Assembly (NCBI GenBank): GCA_028752905.1
Contig: JAQNBH010000015.1
Span: 38,365,988 to 38,429,987, forward strand
DNA length: 64,000 nucleotides
Source: Cladorhizidae sp. MBARI D1340-BT2
Lineage: Eukaryota > Porifera > Demospongiae > Poecilosclerida > Cladorhizidae
Reading direction: 5' to 3'
Part shown: positions 32,017 through 43,067 of the stretch, piece after piece
How positions within the stretch are numbered: the first letter of the stretch is position 1
Layout of the letters: each line of letters starts with the position of its first letter
The notes under the pieces: model-generated
What the model saw: the letters and a program-made list of their open reading frames with translations, nothing else
What the model was told of the DNA's origin: nothing
Database searches by the model: none
Translations under genes and position numbers: made by a program

Positions 32017-32097
32017 ATTAGTAGTGTTGCGTTGCGAGCATCTTTCCCCACAAATTCAGACAAGACCTGGTCAATAAACCCTGCAGCCGCAGTCCTT
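32017..32097 (-). CDS. Candidate upstream COG2 exon
   Basis: An exon-like reading of RTAAAGFIDQVLSEFVGKDA.. lies between an AATCAG acceptor and an AAT|GTAAGC donor (81 nt, splice phase 2 at both ends). The FIDQVLSEFV segment resembles the COG2 region just after the conserved 'ATIDKTRDAE' area. It is on the COG2 strand but separated from the next recognised COG2 exon by the opposite-strand IL-17-like gene. Roughly 290 residues expected between the two are missing. It could belong to another minus-strand gene. Confidence 0.45.
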
Positions 32098-32339
32098 CTG
32101 ATTACATTATGATAGTGACACGTGCTGATTTAGATTCCTTTTTTGTCAACATTAACTATCATAGCTACTTGTTACTGAAACCTTGATGGTGATTTTCTGT
32201 GTTTGTGAATATTATTTTATCATCCTATATTGTGTACATAAATATAATATTGGTATACAAAGCAGACAAATATGTATGATCATTTTCTCTGAGATTTCCT
32301 GTCATTGAGCAGAATACAAAACACAAAGAGAACAAAAAA

Positions 32340-33415
32340 AGTGCTTTGTGCTTGCTGCCTAGTCTCTTCATACTCCACTGTACTTGCTGCCTAGTCCTTC
32401 ATACTCCACTGTACTTGCTGCCTAGTCCTTCATACTCTACTTGCTGCCTAGTCCTTCATACTCCACTTTCTGCCTAGTTCTTCATACTCCACTTGCTGCC
32501 TAGTTCTTCATACTCCACTTGCTGCCTAGTTCTTCATACTCCACTTGCTGCCTAGTCCTTCATACTCCACTGTACTTGCTGCCTAGTCCTTCATACTCCA
32601 CTGTACTTGCTGCCTAGTCCTTCATACTCTACTTGCTGCCTAGTCCTTCATACTCCACTTTCTGCCTAGTTCTTCATACTCCACTTGCTGCCTAGTTCTT
32701 CATACTCCACTTGCTGCCTAGTCCTTCATACTCCACTGTACTTGCTGCCTAGTCCTTCATACTCCACTGTACTTGCTGCCTAGTCCTTCATACTCTACTT
32801 GCTGCCTAGTCCTTCATACTCTACTTGCTGCCTAGTCCTTCATACTCCACTTTCTGCCTAGTTCTTCATACTCCACTTGCTGCCTAGTTCTTCATACTCC
32901 ACTTGCTGCCTAGTTCTTCATACTCCACTTGCTGCCTAGTCTCTTCATACTCCACTGTACTTGCTGCCTAGTCCTTCATACTCCACTGTACTTGCTGCCT
33001 AGTCCTTCATACACTACTTGCTGCCTAGTCCTTCATACTCCACTTTCTGCCTAGTTCTTCATACTCCACTTGCTGCCTAGTTCTTCATACTCCACTTGCT
33101 GCCTAGTTCTTCATACTCCACTTGCTGCCTAGTTCTTCATACTCCACTTGCTGCCTAGTCCTTCATACTCCACTGTACTTGCTGCCTAGTCTCTTCATAC
33201 TCTACTGTTCTTGCTTTTATACTCCACTGTACTTGCTGCCTAGTCTCTTCATACTCTACTGTTCTTGCTTTTATACTCCACTGTACTTGCTGCCTAGTCT
33301 CTTCATACTCTACTGTTCTTGCTTTTATACTCCACTGTACTTGCTGACTAGTCTCTTCATACTCCACTGTACTTGCTGCCTAGTCTCTTCATATTCGACT
33401 GTTCTGCTGCCTTGT
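32340..33415. repeat. 27-31 bp minisatellite, about 37 copies
   Basis: CTTGCTGCCTAGTCCTTCAT followed by ACTCCACTGTA (31 bp) or ACTCCA (27 bp) alternates. From about 33180 a longer unit adds TCTACTGTTCTTGCTTTTAT. Larger blocks of several units repeat, for example 32390-32560 against 32575-32700. Confidence 0.95.
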
Positions 33416-33419
33416 CTGT

Positions 33420-33571
33420 TTGTAATAGGGATGACATGATTAAGTGTGTAAGATATTATATAGGCATCCACCCTTGTTTGTGGTAGTGAATTTATTATTA
33501 GAAGAACCAGCTCATTTTTATGACCCTACAAATTAATATACGATTCATGGAGAATACAAATGGAGAATACA

Positions 33572-33602
<31 letters not shown>

Positions 33603-34470
33603 TCGCCAAGCATTTCCTAAACGATGTAAACTATTAACCTACAATCATATACACATACACACTGTATAACTCCACCGGTTATGCCATGCATGTAGTTCCA
33701 GATGCTGGACAAACCCAACAAATATATATAGCTATTTTTCAGTTGTACAGCAAAACAATGACTATGAATCAACATCCTTCTTCTATATATATATATATAT
33801 ATATATATCTGTAGGCAAACACCTGCTAGACTCACCGTGAACTCTCTGCTAGACTCACCTGAACTCAATATCTCAACTGATATTACCAGCCCAACATAAT
33901 TAACATGCCACATGAAGCAAAAATGAATTTCCCCCATGTACATAAAAGCTAGACAAGAAGTGAGGCATTTTTTTTACAGCACCGAATGTGAGTGGGTTAT
34001 GCATGTGCTGATCATTGTCTACATTTCTAGCTTGCAGTATTGCTCCACCACTACTTTCTGTACTCAATCATTTTCTACTCTTGCAGATATCACAACTCAG
34101 AAACAGGCTCTATACATTTGGTGCTTTTTACAATATAGTCTCCACAGATGCAGAATTCTGAGGCTGCAGATTTAATAAAATGACCTCCATAAGAGAGAAG
34201 GTGTCCCCCCCCCCCCCCGACACAAATTTAGCTAATATCTATTGCTCAGGTTTTGTGTGTATCTAATAGTCCCTTTATGCACACAATGAATGCACACAAT
34301 GAAACTGATTTTAAAGTCTTCAATGACCTGATTCATTGTTGATAGTAGACATCAGTGTAACACTATCAGTCAAACTAGAATAGAATGCACACAGTTGAAC
34401 ACAATTTCCATATTTGCTTTATGGATGGTTCTGAATAGTAACTGCATGGTTCTAGTAGTGGCTGCTGCTA
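33420..34470. other. Non-coding stretch with microsatellites
   Basis: (AAT)n lies at about 33571-33601, (TA)n at about 33786-33807 and a C-run at 34203-34218. Two closely spaced GTGAGT donor-like words on the minus strand near 33838 and 33861 could flank a missing small COG2 exon, but none could be framed. Confidence 0.4.
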
Positions 34471-34479
34471 GGGACTCAC

Positions 34480-34554
34480 CCTGTGAGTACAAGTAAGCCA
34501 CTGTCTAACAGTACTGCAGCGAACACTCCCAACCACTTCTGCCTCAAGCAGCAT
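34480..34554 (-). CDS. Candidate upstream COG2 exon (or first exon of another gene)
   Basis: Reads MLLEAEVVGSVRCSTVRQWL then TCTHR, 25 codons ending AGG|GTGAGT. The pattern LLLE..(S)..VRxWLxxY resembles COG2 just upstream of the part matched by the 32017-32097 exon. Together the two are collinear with COG2 apart from a short missing piece. The 5' boundary (TTCAAAG|ATG) is weak. Confidence 0.38.
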
Positions 34555-34759
34555 CTTTGAACAACATGTGATTAGATTATATGCACATGTGTCTTTCATT
34601 TAACGGAGAATTGTTGCTGTTCAATTTCCTTCACACAATACTAGCTGGTGGTAACCAAGATGGTGCCATGATCCGATTGGTGGAGATGAGGCCAAGATTG
34701 ATGCCAATGAAGCTGTCTGGCGGATTGCTAATTATAAACGTGTTGATTTGAATACAAAT

Positions 34760-34880
34760 GTCTATATTACAAGAACCTTCTCAAAAATCAACTTGAAATT
34801 ATATCTCACGACGTTTCGACAAGACGCTCCAGCCTTCATCAGGAATAATGAGACGCTAGGTTTATACTTGAAATTGTGTA
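34760..34880 (-). other. Dispersed CTGATGAAGGCT...GAAACG motif, copy 2
   Basis: On the minus strand CCTGATGAAGGCTGGAGCGT then CTTGTCGAAACGTCGTGAGA, followed by a TTGATTTTTGAGAAGGTT tail. Copy 3 at 35.3 kb shares both the motif and the tail, so this is a dispersed element rather than a chance word. Confidence 0.6.
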
Positions 34881-35269
34881 TTTTGAACTTGACGTATACA
34901 TTAGTTCTTTCTAAGGTCAGAGTCCATTGTGCATAGAAAGGAACAATTAACTAAAACAAATGCCTCCCTCAAATAGTAGCCTCTCTAGTATGGCTCCCTT
35001 CCCTGTAGAACGGAATAATAAAATAAGATTTTAATTGAGCTTGTATTTACGTTGTATCATGAAGACCTTTGGGAGGAAAATTAATAGGAATTTCATGTGC
35101 CACTTCTTTGTAGGTATAAACAACATTAAACTCCAGCCTTCGAGAGAACCACTGTATGTTTAAAATACACACCACACTATATTTTAAGTTTCAATGTTTG
35201 CTTGTACATTGAAACTGTATTTAGTGCTAGACATCTCATGACTACGACAATGACTCTATTATCTGTTTA

Positions 35270-35340
35270 TAATCACCTTCTCAATAATCAACTTTAAATT
35301 GTATTCACTCGACGAGACGCTCTAGCCTTCACTGGTTTTC
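35270..35340 (-). other. Dispersed motif, copy 3, abutting a minisatellite
   Basis: The minus strand reads AGTGAAGGCTAGAGCGTCTC then GTCGAGTGAATACAATTTAA and TTGATTATTGAGAAGGTG. The GAAAC part is lost. It ends at the first unit of the 27-bp array. Confidence 0.55.
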
Positions 35341-36092
35341 TTACACATCCTTTTATGCATCCTCTTCTTACACATCCTTTTATGCATCCTCTTCTCACAC
35401 ATCCTTTTATGCTTCCTCTTCTTACACATCCTTTTATGCATCCTCTTCTTACACATCCTTTTATGCATCCTCTTCTTATACATCCTTTTATGCATCCTCT
35501 TCTTACACATCCTTTTATGCATCCTCTTCTCACACATCCTTTTATGCATCTTCTTCTTGCACATCCTTTTATGCATCCTCTTCTTACACATCCTTTTATG
35601 CATCCTCTTCTTACACATCCTTTTATGCATCCTCTTCTCACACATCCTTTTATGCATCCTCTTCTTATACATCCTTTTATGCATCCTCTTCTTACACATC
35701 CTTTTAAGCATCCACATCCTTTTATGCATCCTCTTCTTATACATCCTTTTAAGCATCCTCTTCTCACACATCCTTTTATGCATCCTCTTCTTATACATCC
35801 TTTTAAGCATCCTCTTCTCACACATCCTTTTATGCATCCTCTTCTTATAAATCCTTTTATGCATCCTCTTCTTATACATCCTTTTATGCATCCTCTTCTT
35901 ATACATCCTTTTATGCATCCTCTTCTTACGCATCCTTTTATGCATCCTCTTCTTACACATCCTTTTATGCATCCTCTTCTTATACATCCTTTTATGCATC
36001 CTCTTACACATCCTTTTATGCATCCTCTTCTTACACATCCTTTTATGCATCCTCTTCTTACACATCCTTTTATGCATCCTCTTCTTACACAT
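35340..36092. repeat. 27-bp minisatellite, about 28 copies
   Basis: CATCCTCTTCTTACACATCC plus TTTTATG recurs every 27 bp with TA/CA/CG variants. As 27 is nine codons, both strands stay open for more than 250 codons (MHKRMCKKR units on minus, HPLLTHPFM units on plus). No start context, splice signal or domain flanks it. Confidence 0.95.
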
Positions 36093-36582
36093 CATCTCTT
36101 CTTACACGCCCTCTGTATCTTCTATTCAAGGTTTTGTCTTCGGGAACTATTGCCCTTTGATCAGAACACAACATGAGTGCGATATAAATATGACTGATGG
36201 TTGCTGGGCTTCTTTCCCTTCTCCATCTAGCAAGTAGCAGCTGCTTGCAGGAGACATTTGTGGTCTTCCAGATTCTCGCTCACAATATGCTTGGTTTTAA
36301 AAATGATGCCAGTAAAAGCTCTTCTTCTACTCAATAGCCAGTCAAGGCTTGTTCTAGCCCTAACAACTATCCACAGTTAGCCAGTGTACTCTACAGAGAA
36401 ATTGCACACTATTGTTTCCTTAGTGGATAATGACTATATGCTAAATAGTTTTGCATCATGATTCAAATTCAAATTCACATACGTAGAAGATAGGGAATTC
36501 ATTTTCCCCATGATGCATAAGTGGAGTACCATGTCCTTATTAGGTATGTATTCCTGAAGCTTCTATTATGTCCTATAGGACA
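36093..36582. other. Non-coding spacer between two arrays
   Basis: No gene seen. A short inverted pair (GGGAATTCATTTTCCCC-type) lies near 36490-36510. Confidence 0.4.
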
Positions 36583-38412
36583 AGATCATTGGTAACGGCA
36601 ACCTGACCTGGTTGTAAAACTATAAGATCATTGGTAATGGCAGCCTGACCTGGTTGTAAATAGTATAAGATCATTGGTAATGGCAGCCTGACCTGGTTGT
36701 AAATACCATAAGATCATTGGTAATGGCAGCCTGACCTGGGTGTAAATACTATAAGATCATTGGTAACGGCAGCCTGACCTGGGTGTAAATACCATAAGAT
36801 CATTGGTAACGGCAACCTGACCTGGTTGTAAATACTATAAGATCATTGGTAATGGCAGCCTGACCTGGTTGTAAATACCATAAGATCATTGGTAATGGCA
36901 GCCTGACCTGGGTGTAAATACTATAAGATCATTGGTAACGGCAGCCTGACCTGGGTGTAAATACCATAAGATCATTGGTAACGGCAACCTGACCTGGTTG
37001 TAAATACTATAAGATCATTGGTAATGGCAGCCTGACCTGGTTGTAAATACCATAAGATCATTGGTAATGGCAGCCTGACCTGGGTGTAAATACCATAAGA
37101 TCATTGGTAACGGCAACCTGACCTGGTTGTAAATACTATAAGATCATTGGTAATGGCAGCCTGACCTGGGTGTAAATACTATAAGATCATTGGTAACGGC
37201 AGCCTGACCTGGGTGTAAATACCATAAGATCATTGGTAACGGCAGCCTGACCTGGGTGTAAATACTATAAGATCATTGGTAACAGCAGCCTGACCCCAGG
37301 GGTGTAAATACAATAGGATCATTGGTAATGGCAGCCTGACCTGGTTGTAAATACCATAAGATCATTGGTAACAGCAGCCTGACCTGGGTGTAAATACAAT
37401 AAGATCATTGGTAATGGCAGCCTGACCTGGTTGTAAATACCATAAGATCATTGGTAATGGCAGCCTGACCTGGGTGTAAATACCATAAGATCATTGGTAA
37501 CAGCAGCCTGGCCTGGGTGTAAATACCATAAGATCATTGGTAATGGCAGCCTGGCCTGATCATAAGATCATTGGTAAAGGCAGTCTGACCTGGGTGTAAA
37601 TACTATAAGATCATTGGTAATGGCAGCCTGGCCTGGGTGTAAATACCATAAGATCATTGGTAATGGCAGCCTGGCCTGGGTGTAAATACCATAAGATCAT
37701 TGGTAATGGCAGCCTGGCCTGACCATAAGATCATTGGTAAAGGCAGTCTGACCTGGGTGTAAATACTATAAGATCATTGGTAATGGCAGCCTGGCCTGGG
37801 TGTAAATACCATAAGATTATTGGTAACGTCAGCCTGACCTGGGTGTAAATACCATAAGATCATTGGTAACGGCAGCCTGGCCTGGGTGTAAATACTATAT
37901 GATCATTGGTAACGGCAGCCTGACCTGGGTGTAAATACCATAAGATCATTGGTAACGGCAGCCTGGCCTGGGTGTAAATACCATAAGATCATTGGTAACG
38001 GCAGCCTGACCTGGGTGTAAATACCATAAGATCATTGGTAATGGCAGCCTGGCCTGGGTGTAAATACCATAAGATCATTGGTAACGGCAGCCTGGCCTGG
38101 GTGTAAATACCATAAGATCATTGGTAACGGCAGCCTGACCTGGGTGTAAATACCAAAGATCATTGGTAACGGCAGCCTGGCCTGGGTGTAAATACCATAA
38201 GATCATTGGTAACGGCAGCCTGACCTGGGTGTAAATACTATAAGATCATTGGTAACGGCAGCCTGGCCTGGGTGTAAATACCATAAGATCATTGGTAACA
38301 GCAGCCTGGCCTGGGTGTAAATACCATAAGATCATTGGTAACGGCAGCCTGGCCTGGGTGTAAATACCATAAGATCATTGGTAACGGCAGCCTGGCCTGG
38401 GTGTAAATACCG
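36583..38412. repeat. 43-bp minisatellite, about 43 copies
   Basis: ATAAGATCATTGGTAACGGC then AGCCTGACCTGGGTGTAAAT recurs every 43 bp. Variants are GGTAATGG/GGTAACGG, TGACC/TGGCC and CTATA/CCATA. A few units are shortened (37555, 37725). Blocks of units repeat in order (36667-36840 against 36840-37010). Confidence 0.95.
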
Positions 38413-40650
38413 CAGCCAGAAATGCCTTCCCACCTTGCTTTTAATAGTTACTTCATCCAGCATAGTGGAAAGGAATCGGTAGCATTTGCTTAGTGCAGAT
38501 TACACAAAGTCTGAGATGGTAACCTTTCTCAGAGCTGAGGTGCGATTCCTTGATGTGTCATGTTAGTTTTGAAGACTGGGAAAGTGTAAGAGAAAGTATA
38601 AAAATAATAATAATAATAAAAATAATAAAATTAAAAGTAAAGTTAAATTTTTTTTTTTTTTTTTTAAAGACGAGGATATATAAGACAGTTGTGTTGGACT
38701 ACTAGCACTTACTCTACACTGGCATGTCATGTGTAAAGCACCGCAGAGCAATGGCGTCGGCCATCGGTAGGTACATGTTTGTCCAGACAAAAGAATTGTG
38801 AACTACATACACTTCTTTGTGCTGCACTAGTGATCACAACACTGATGTCTCTAAAGTCTGAGGCTCTAATTAAATAGTACCGGCAAAAACATGAGAAGGT
38901 GACCCACAATATTTGATGCGAGATCTTATTTTAATTCTAAATGAAGATGGAAACCATTGCAAATCCTTCATTATTTGCTGTCACCAAACTTCCACTTGAA
39001 TCCATTAGTAACTGAGCACCGAGAGATTTAAAAAAGGAACTAATGGATGACATTAGTTACAGGATTTATACCCACCATGTGACTACTGACAAGGTGACCT
39101 TCTTGATGCTGCATAACACGTCATTACCACCTGAAGTGTCCCCACTTGCATAGCTCTTTCATAAGCAGCTGTGAATCAAATTATACACTATCACTGCACT
39201 ATTAGTAGTTTCTTATTAAATGACCCTTTACCTTATATTCACTATCTTGCATAAACAACATATATAGATAGTGCTAGCATATATAACATGTATACTTATG
39301 CATGTGATATTTAAGCATGATATTACTTTACAGAGGCTTCCTGATGCATTAATTCTGGCATTACATCATGATGACATCGTTAATACTGTACCTCTATTAG
39401 GCTTTCAGTTAACCCTAGACTTTAGCCTCGAGTTACGACCAAATTGCTTGTTAGGGGTTAGGGCAGGGAAATGGCTGGAGCAATGCGATCTAAAATGTTC
39501 ATGATGTCATCATAATGATGCAATCCTGAAATTTTTGCTACCCCCCTTATTATGGGGGAAGTTCCCCATAACATATAACAAAATAATGCTTCAAGCCCAT
39601 GGGGTACTACATCTGAGTTGAGATGGCCACTAGTAATAATAAGTCACATGGAAACAGTCTTACTACGAGACTAAGAGCCTCCCCAGACAAGCCTGCATTT
39701 TTCACTCCACAACGGTGACAGAATAGCTGATGAAAGATTTACAGAGGCAACTGCTGCACATTTGCATACATTTAGCAGCTAGCAAGCTTATCCAAGATGG
39801 CTCCAGAAACACTCTTCTTGAATAGAGTATTAGATGTTGCTGCTATTCTTGATGACATCAACATGTTGCTGGAATTGAGGAACTCTGCTATATTTCCACG
39901 CATGTGATGATAGCCCTCAAGGCACATCGCCACACCAGGCAGCAGGAGACCAATTCCACTGCTCCTATTAAGATTCACTGTAGCGTCCTCATTAAAAGAA
40001 TGCTTGGCCATCCCGAGGGCAGATTAAAAATCATTTATGCACACTCACAAAGCCGGGATCGACATTTGCGAAGTCATGTGATCAAAACATTCCAAGTGAT
40101 TGTGAGGTGCTCATGGAGACTGATCGGGTATGGCTTTACTTACCCATAATTTTAGCACCTACAGGAAGCAAGCAGGTGGAGATATTCAAATATTTCTTTA
40201 AACGGTTAATCACCAACCAGCTACGAGTAGAAATACATTTTTCTGATCGCTTTCTGCATCCTGCAGTGCATGGCACGAGGATGTCCCCAGTGCACTAAAT
40301 ATAGATCCAAGAAGGAGCTTGCTGTATAGTTATCGCATACATCCTCGTAAACTGAAGCAAATTTATCCAAAAATAAGTTTCCACGATAAGGGATTGTGTT
40401 TAGGAAACAAATCCAAACATGTCGTGAATATCATACAGTCTAAAATGAGGTGTTGTTCTAGAATGCTTCGTTAATTGGTGCAGTACCAGGCAATGGCTCA
40501 ACAGTTGACAAGCAGATACTCTGGGCTTTGATTTGCTTGCATTTGCTTTAGAGAGCATAGCCCCCCCCCCCCCCCCCCCCCAATTACTTGGACCCCACTC
40601 GACGGGAGACTACACAACACTACTACAAGCAGGCGAAGCAATACAAATGC
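38413..40650. other. Mostly non-coding stretch
   Basis: Unique sequence with AAT-rich (38600-38630) and poly-T (38648-38666) runs and a C-run at 40561-40581. A short plus-strand reading MASAIG with a GTAGGT donor at about 38749-38770 could be a first coding exon, but no continuation was found. The one better open frame is listed separately. Confidence 0.35.
39772..40011 (-). CDS. Hypothetical 79-residue open frame
   Basis: Starts MAKHSFNEDATVNLNRSSGI and ends in SVSGAILDKLASC. Composition is protein-like, with no repeats, and the frame has its own ATG and stop. There is no signal peptide, no recognised domain and no neighbouring exon with matching splice signals. It could be one exon of an unrecognised minus-strand gene or a chance frame. 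Confidence 0.25.
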   Translation of the reverse strand: MAKHSFNEDATVNLNRSSGIGLLLPGVAMCLEGYHHMRGNIAEFLNSSNMLMSSRIAATSNTLFKKSVSGAILDKLASC

Positions 40651-40656
40651 AGACAT

Positions 40657-40663
40657 TATATAA
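40657..40663 (+). promoter_or_regulatory. TATA box of IL-17-like gene 2
   Basis: TATATAA lies 101 bp before the ATG. The broken paralogue has TATAAAT at 53200-53206 in an equivalent position, supporting a shared TATA promoter. Confidence 0.5.
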
Positions 40664-40763
40664 GAGAATGGATCCCTCCAAGTTCACCAATAGAAGAAGT
40701 CTTACTACTGATAACTTGTGCATCTTCATAAAAGTGGACAGACTAAAAAAAACTGTTGCTATC

Positions 40764-41390
40764 ATGAATCAACACACTGCAGCAATCTACTTGGTCTGGG
40801 CCATGTTCCTTCTGCTCTGCCATATAATACCCGCTCTGAATGCCTGTCCACACTCGGGAAGTAACGTCACCACCGCGACCATCCCCTGCCACCAATGTAA
40901 CCTCATGCGCTACATCCACCTGGATTCCCACAGACAGATGTACGTCAACCTCACGGTGGCTCTCAACCTTGCAAAGAGTGAGAACTCGGCTAGTGAGTTT
41001 GCCAGAAAGATAAGTTCTGATGAAAACCCAGACTATTACTTTGCCAGCACGCCTCTACCAGGAATGGTGAACGATTGCTTCGATACTGAACAGAGCGCCA
41101 ACACAACGTCTCCATGCACGAACTTCATTATGATGGCCGGGTCACCCCAGCCCAGGTGCTCATGGAATTACACGTGCGACTACTCCCCTAACAGGTTCCC
41201 CCAGTACATCTGGAGGGCTGAATGTGGTGAGGCTCCGGATCAATATCGCTCCCAAGAGGTGTCTTACGAAATTCCAATCCTCACGTACAACTCATCGAGT
41301 TGTCTTCCCTTTACTAACCCCATGGCTACTTACACTTGGACGATGGAGAGTGTTGCAGTGGCCTGTGTGTGCGTGCCACATGCAATGTGA
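40764..41390 (+). CDS. IL-17-like secreted cystine-knot protein 2
   Basis: A single exon of 208 residues. The start was chosen because the paralogue at 55531 begins at the same place and a signal peptide follows at once (IYLVWAMFLLLCHIIPALNA|C); the frame is open upstream, but that is leader sequence. The mature part has 11 cysteines: 28, 42, 45, 105, 118, 132, 138, 154, 180, 201 and 203. Residues 132-154 (CSWNYTCDYSPNRFPQYIW..C) and the end YTWTMESVAVACVCV match the IL-17 domain (SPWxY, RfPxxIxxAxC, VaVxCxCV). The usual second Cys of the AxCxxxxC pair is absent. Potential N-glycosylation sites are N34, N62, N113, N135 and N176. The N-terminal 100 residues carry extra cysteines (CHQC) not found in classical IL-17. 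Presumably secreted; receptor unknown. Confidence 0.8.
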   Translation: MNQHTAAIYLVWAMFLLLCHIIPALNACPHSGSNVTTATIPCHQCNLMRYIHLDSHRQMYVNLTVALNLAKSENSASEFARKISSDENPDYYFASTPLPGMVNDCFDTEQSANTTSPCTNFIMMAGSPQPRCSWNYTCDYSPNRFPQYIWRAECGEAPDQYRSQEVSYEIPILTYNSSSCLPFTNPMATYTWTMESVAVACVCVPHAM

Positions 41391-41843
41391 AGCACTGCAG
41401 AGTTGAACACACTACAATACACGAACTTAAATATAACAAATGACACTCCAGTAAGGAAGCCCAATTCTTATCCATGTATGCCATTCTTATCTTATCACTT
41501 AAACGTTTTGTGAAATTGTTGATTCTGCATAATCATTTCATATACTATCATGTTTGAAATCCACACACAGGCTGGCTTTTAAAGTAGCAGAGTACAGCCA
41601 TCTGCAACACCTGTGTATTAATATTCTTAACAAGGACCATATCACTGTGCGTATGTAACGATATTGGAACTGGAATATAACTGATGCATTGGCAGGCAAA
41701 CATCAGAACCACACACCAATAAATGAACACCACGAGAGTCATCATTAGTCTCTTCTCTCCTCTACTGATAAACAGTGTCAGTTAACTATTTAAGGAGGGG
41801 TGACAAAACCATGAAGTAGTAGCAAGTGTTAATTTATTTTGTT

Positions 41844-41975
41844 GTGATTACCACTTTATAGCTGCTGCAAACTTCATGGTATGGACTTGATATATAGCTC
41901 AAAAGATAGGTCTCTCTGTGGGCTCTCATAGCTATAACTATACCCAAGTTACTGGATAAAGTGGAGGTAACCACA
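41844..41975 (+). repeat. Fragment of the foldback family
   Basis: Carries GATTACCACTTTATAGCTGC, TATGGACTTGATATATAGCT, AAGATAGGTCTCTCTGTG and CCAAGTTACTGGA in left-arm order. It is a single arm with an internal deletion. Confidence 0.75.
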
Positions 41976-42559
41976 ATTTTTTTAAACACTTATACTTGTC
42001 CCCTCTAAGAGCTTGACTGGCAGAACATGCACATGCTCGTGACATGCACATGCTCGTGCTTTCACACGCTTGGAATACTTTCTACATGCATTGCATGCAC
42101 CTCATGTCGAGTACATCCTAATAGAATCCCACCCAGCGTCCTTGCTCTTACAGCAATTAAATTCCATTCCCCTGCCAGTTATCTTTCCTTGAACTTTCAG
42201 CCAGTCGTCTCCAAGACGACGATTTCCTCTTTTCCGTAAGCCGTTTTATTTCAGGCAAGCAACGTTAATTTATTTAAGGGTGTGAATGCACAGTAAGTGC
42301 ATACATAAAATACATCAAGAATTGGCCCAAGCTAAACATTGTTGTGTCCACCACCACAGAGAGGGTTGGGCTTTGCTCGCCAATCATCTTCTAACAAGGG
42401 AGAAGAAATTCTTTCTCAGCGGTATTGGTATGGTCATTCCTATATCACTGCCAAACTTATTAAAAATATATTATTGGTGAACCATGAACCTTGGAAAGCT
42501 CTCACGTAACAAACTCCCCCCCCCTGCCCCCCAGATTTCCAATTTTGATGTTTAGCCCT

Positions 42560-42612
42560 CCCATAATCTCTTGACGTTTCGATTAGATGCTCTAGCCTTC
42601 GTAAGGATTTGA
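42560..42612 (-). other. Dispersed motif, copy 4
   Basis: Minus strand: CGAAGGCTAGAGCATCTAAT then CGAAACGTCAAGAG. It keeps the paired GGCTAG-like and GAAACG parts but has lost the CTGATG start. Confidence 0.55.
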
Positions 42613-43067
42613 ACACTCAGTGGCCTTTGTACCCGGCACAACCCGGCTAGACAGACCATCAAATGCACCGCAAGCATGCTAAAAAGGGGTGTGGTTGGAT
42701 ACCATAGGGTGTCCTTTTTTTGTTGCTTAATCAGCATTTTCAAGCTCGTTTATTTGCACTCATTTCATTAGAGCAGCTGTCCAATGAATATGGACACGTG
42801 ACCACACTAACTTTCCCCCTTTAGAAGAGGGTTATTAGAACAAACATTGACGAGGCCCTTTTGCCGGGCATGCGTGCAGATTTGAGAGAGGGTTAGCGAG
42901 ACATGCACAGTGTGTGGACTAATACCCAATTCACTAAACATGATTGAAGCATTTGCCAGTTACACACATGATCTTCTACCCAAATAAATTAAGCAAAAAC
43001 GACGATGAGGGTGTGTGTTTAGGAAATAAACCTGTCCAGCATGGACATGACAGCCCAACATGAGGTG

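Larger units (their letters stand above)
41400..43067. other. Non-coding stretch between IL-17-like gene 2 and the 32-bp array
   Basis: Contains a foldback-arm fragment (41844-41975) and a dispersed-motif copy (42560-42612). No gene seen; short open frames here show no domain. Confidence 0.45.

Noticed and set aside
35322..36176. 257- and 273-residue basic or His-rich repeat proteins
   Set aside because: A nine-codon tandem unit keeps both strands open; there is no flanking start context, signal peptide or domain.
40533..40763. N-terminal extension of IL-17-like gene 2 (MLAFALESIAPPPPPP..)
   Set aside because: It includes a poly-C tract and a TATA box, and the paralogue begins at the downstream ATG, where a signal peptide follows directly.
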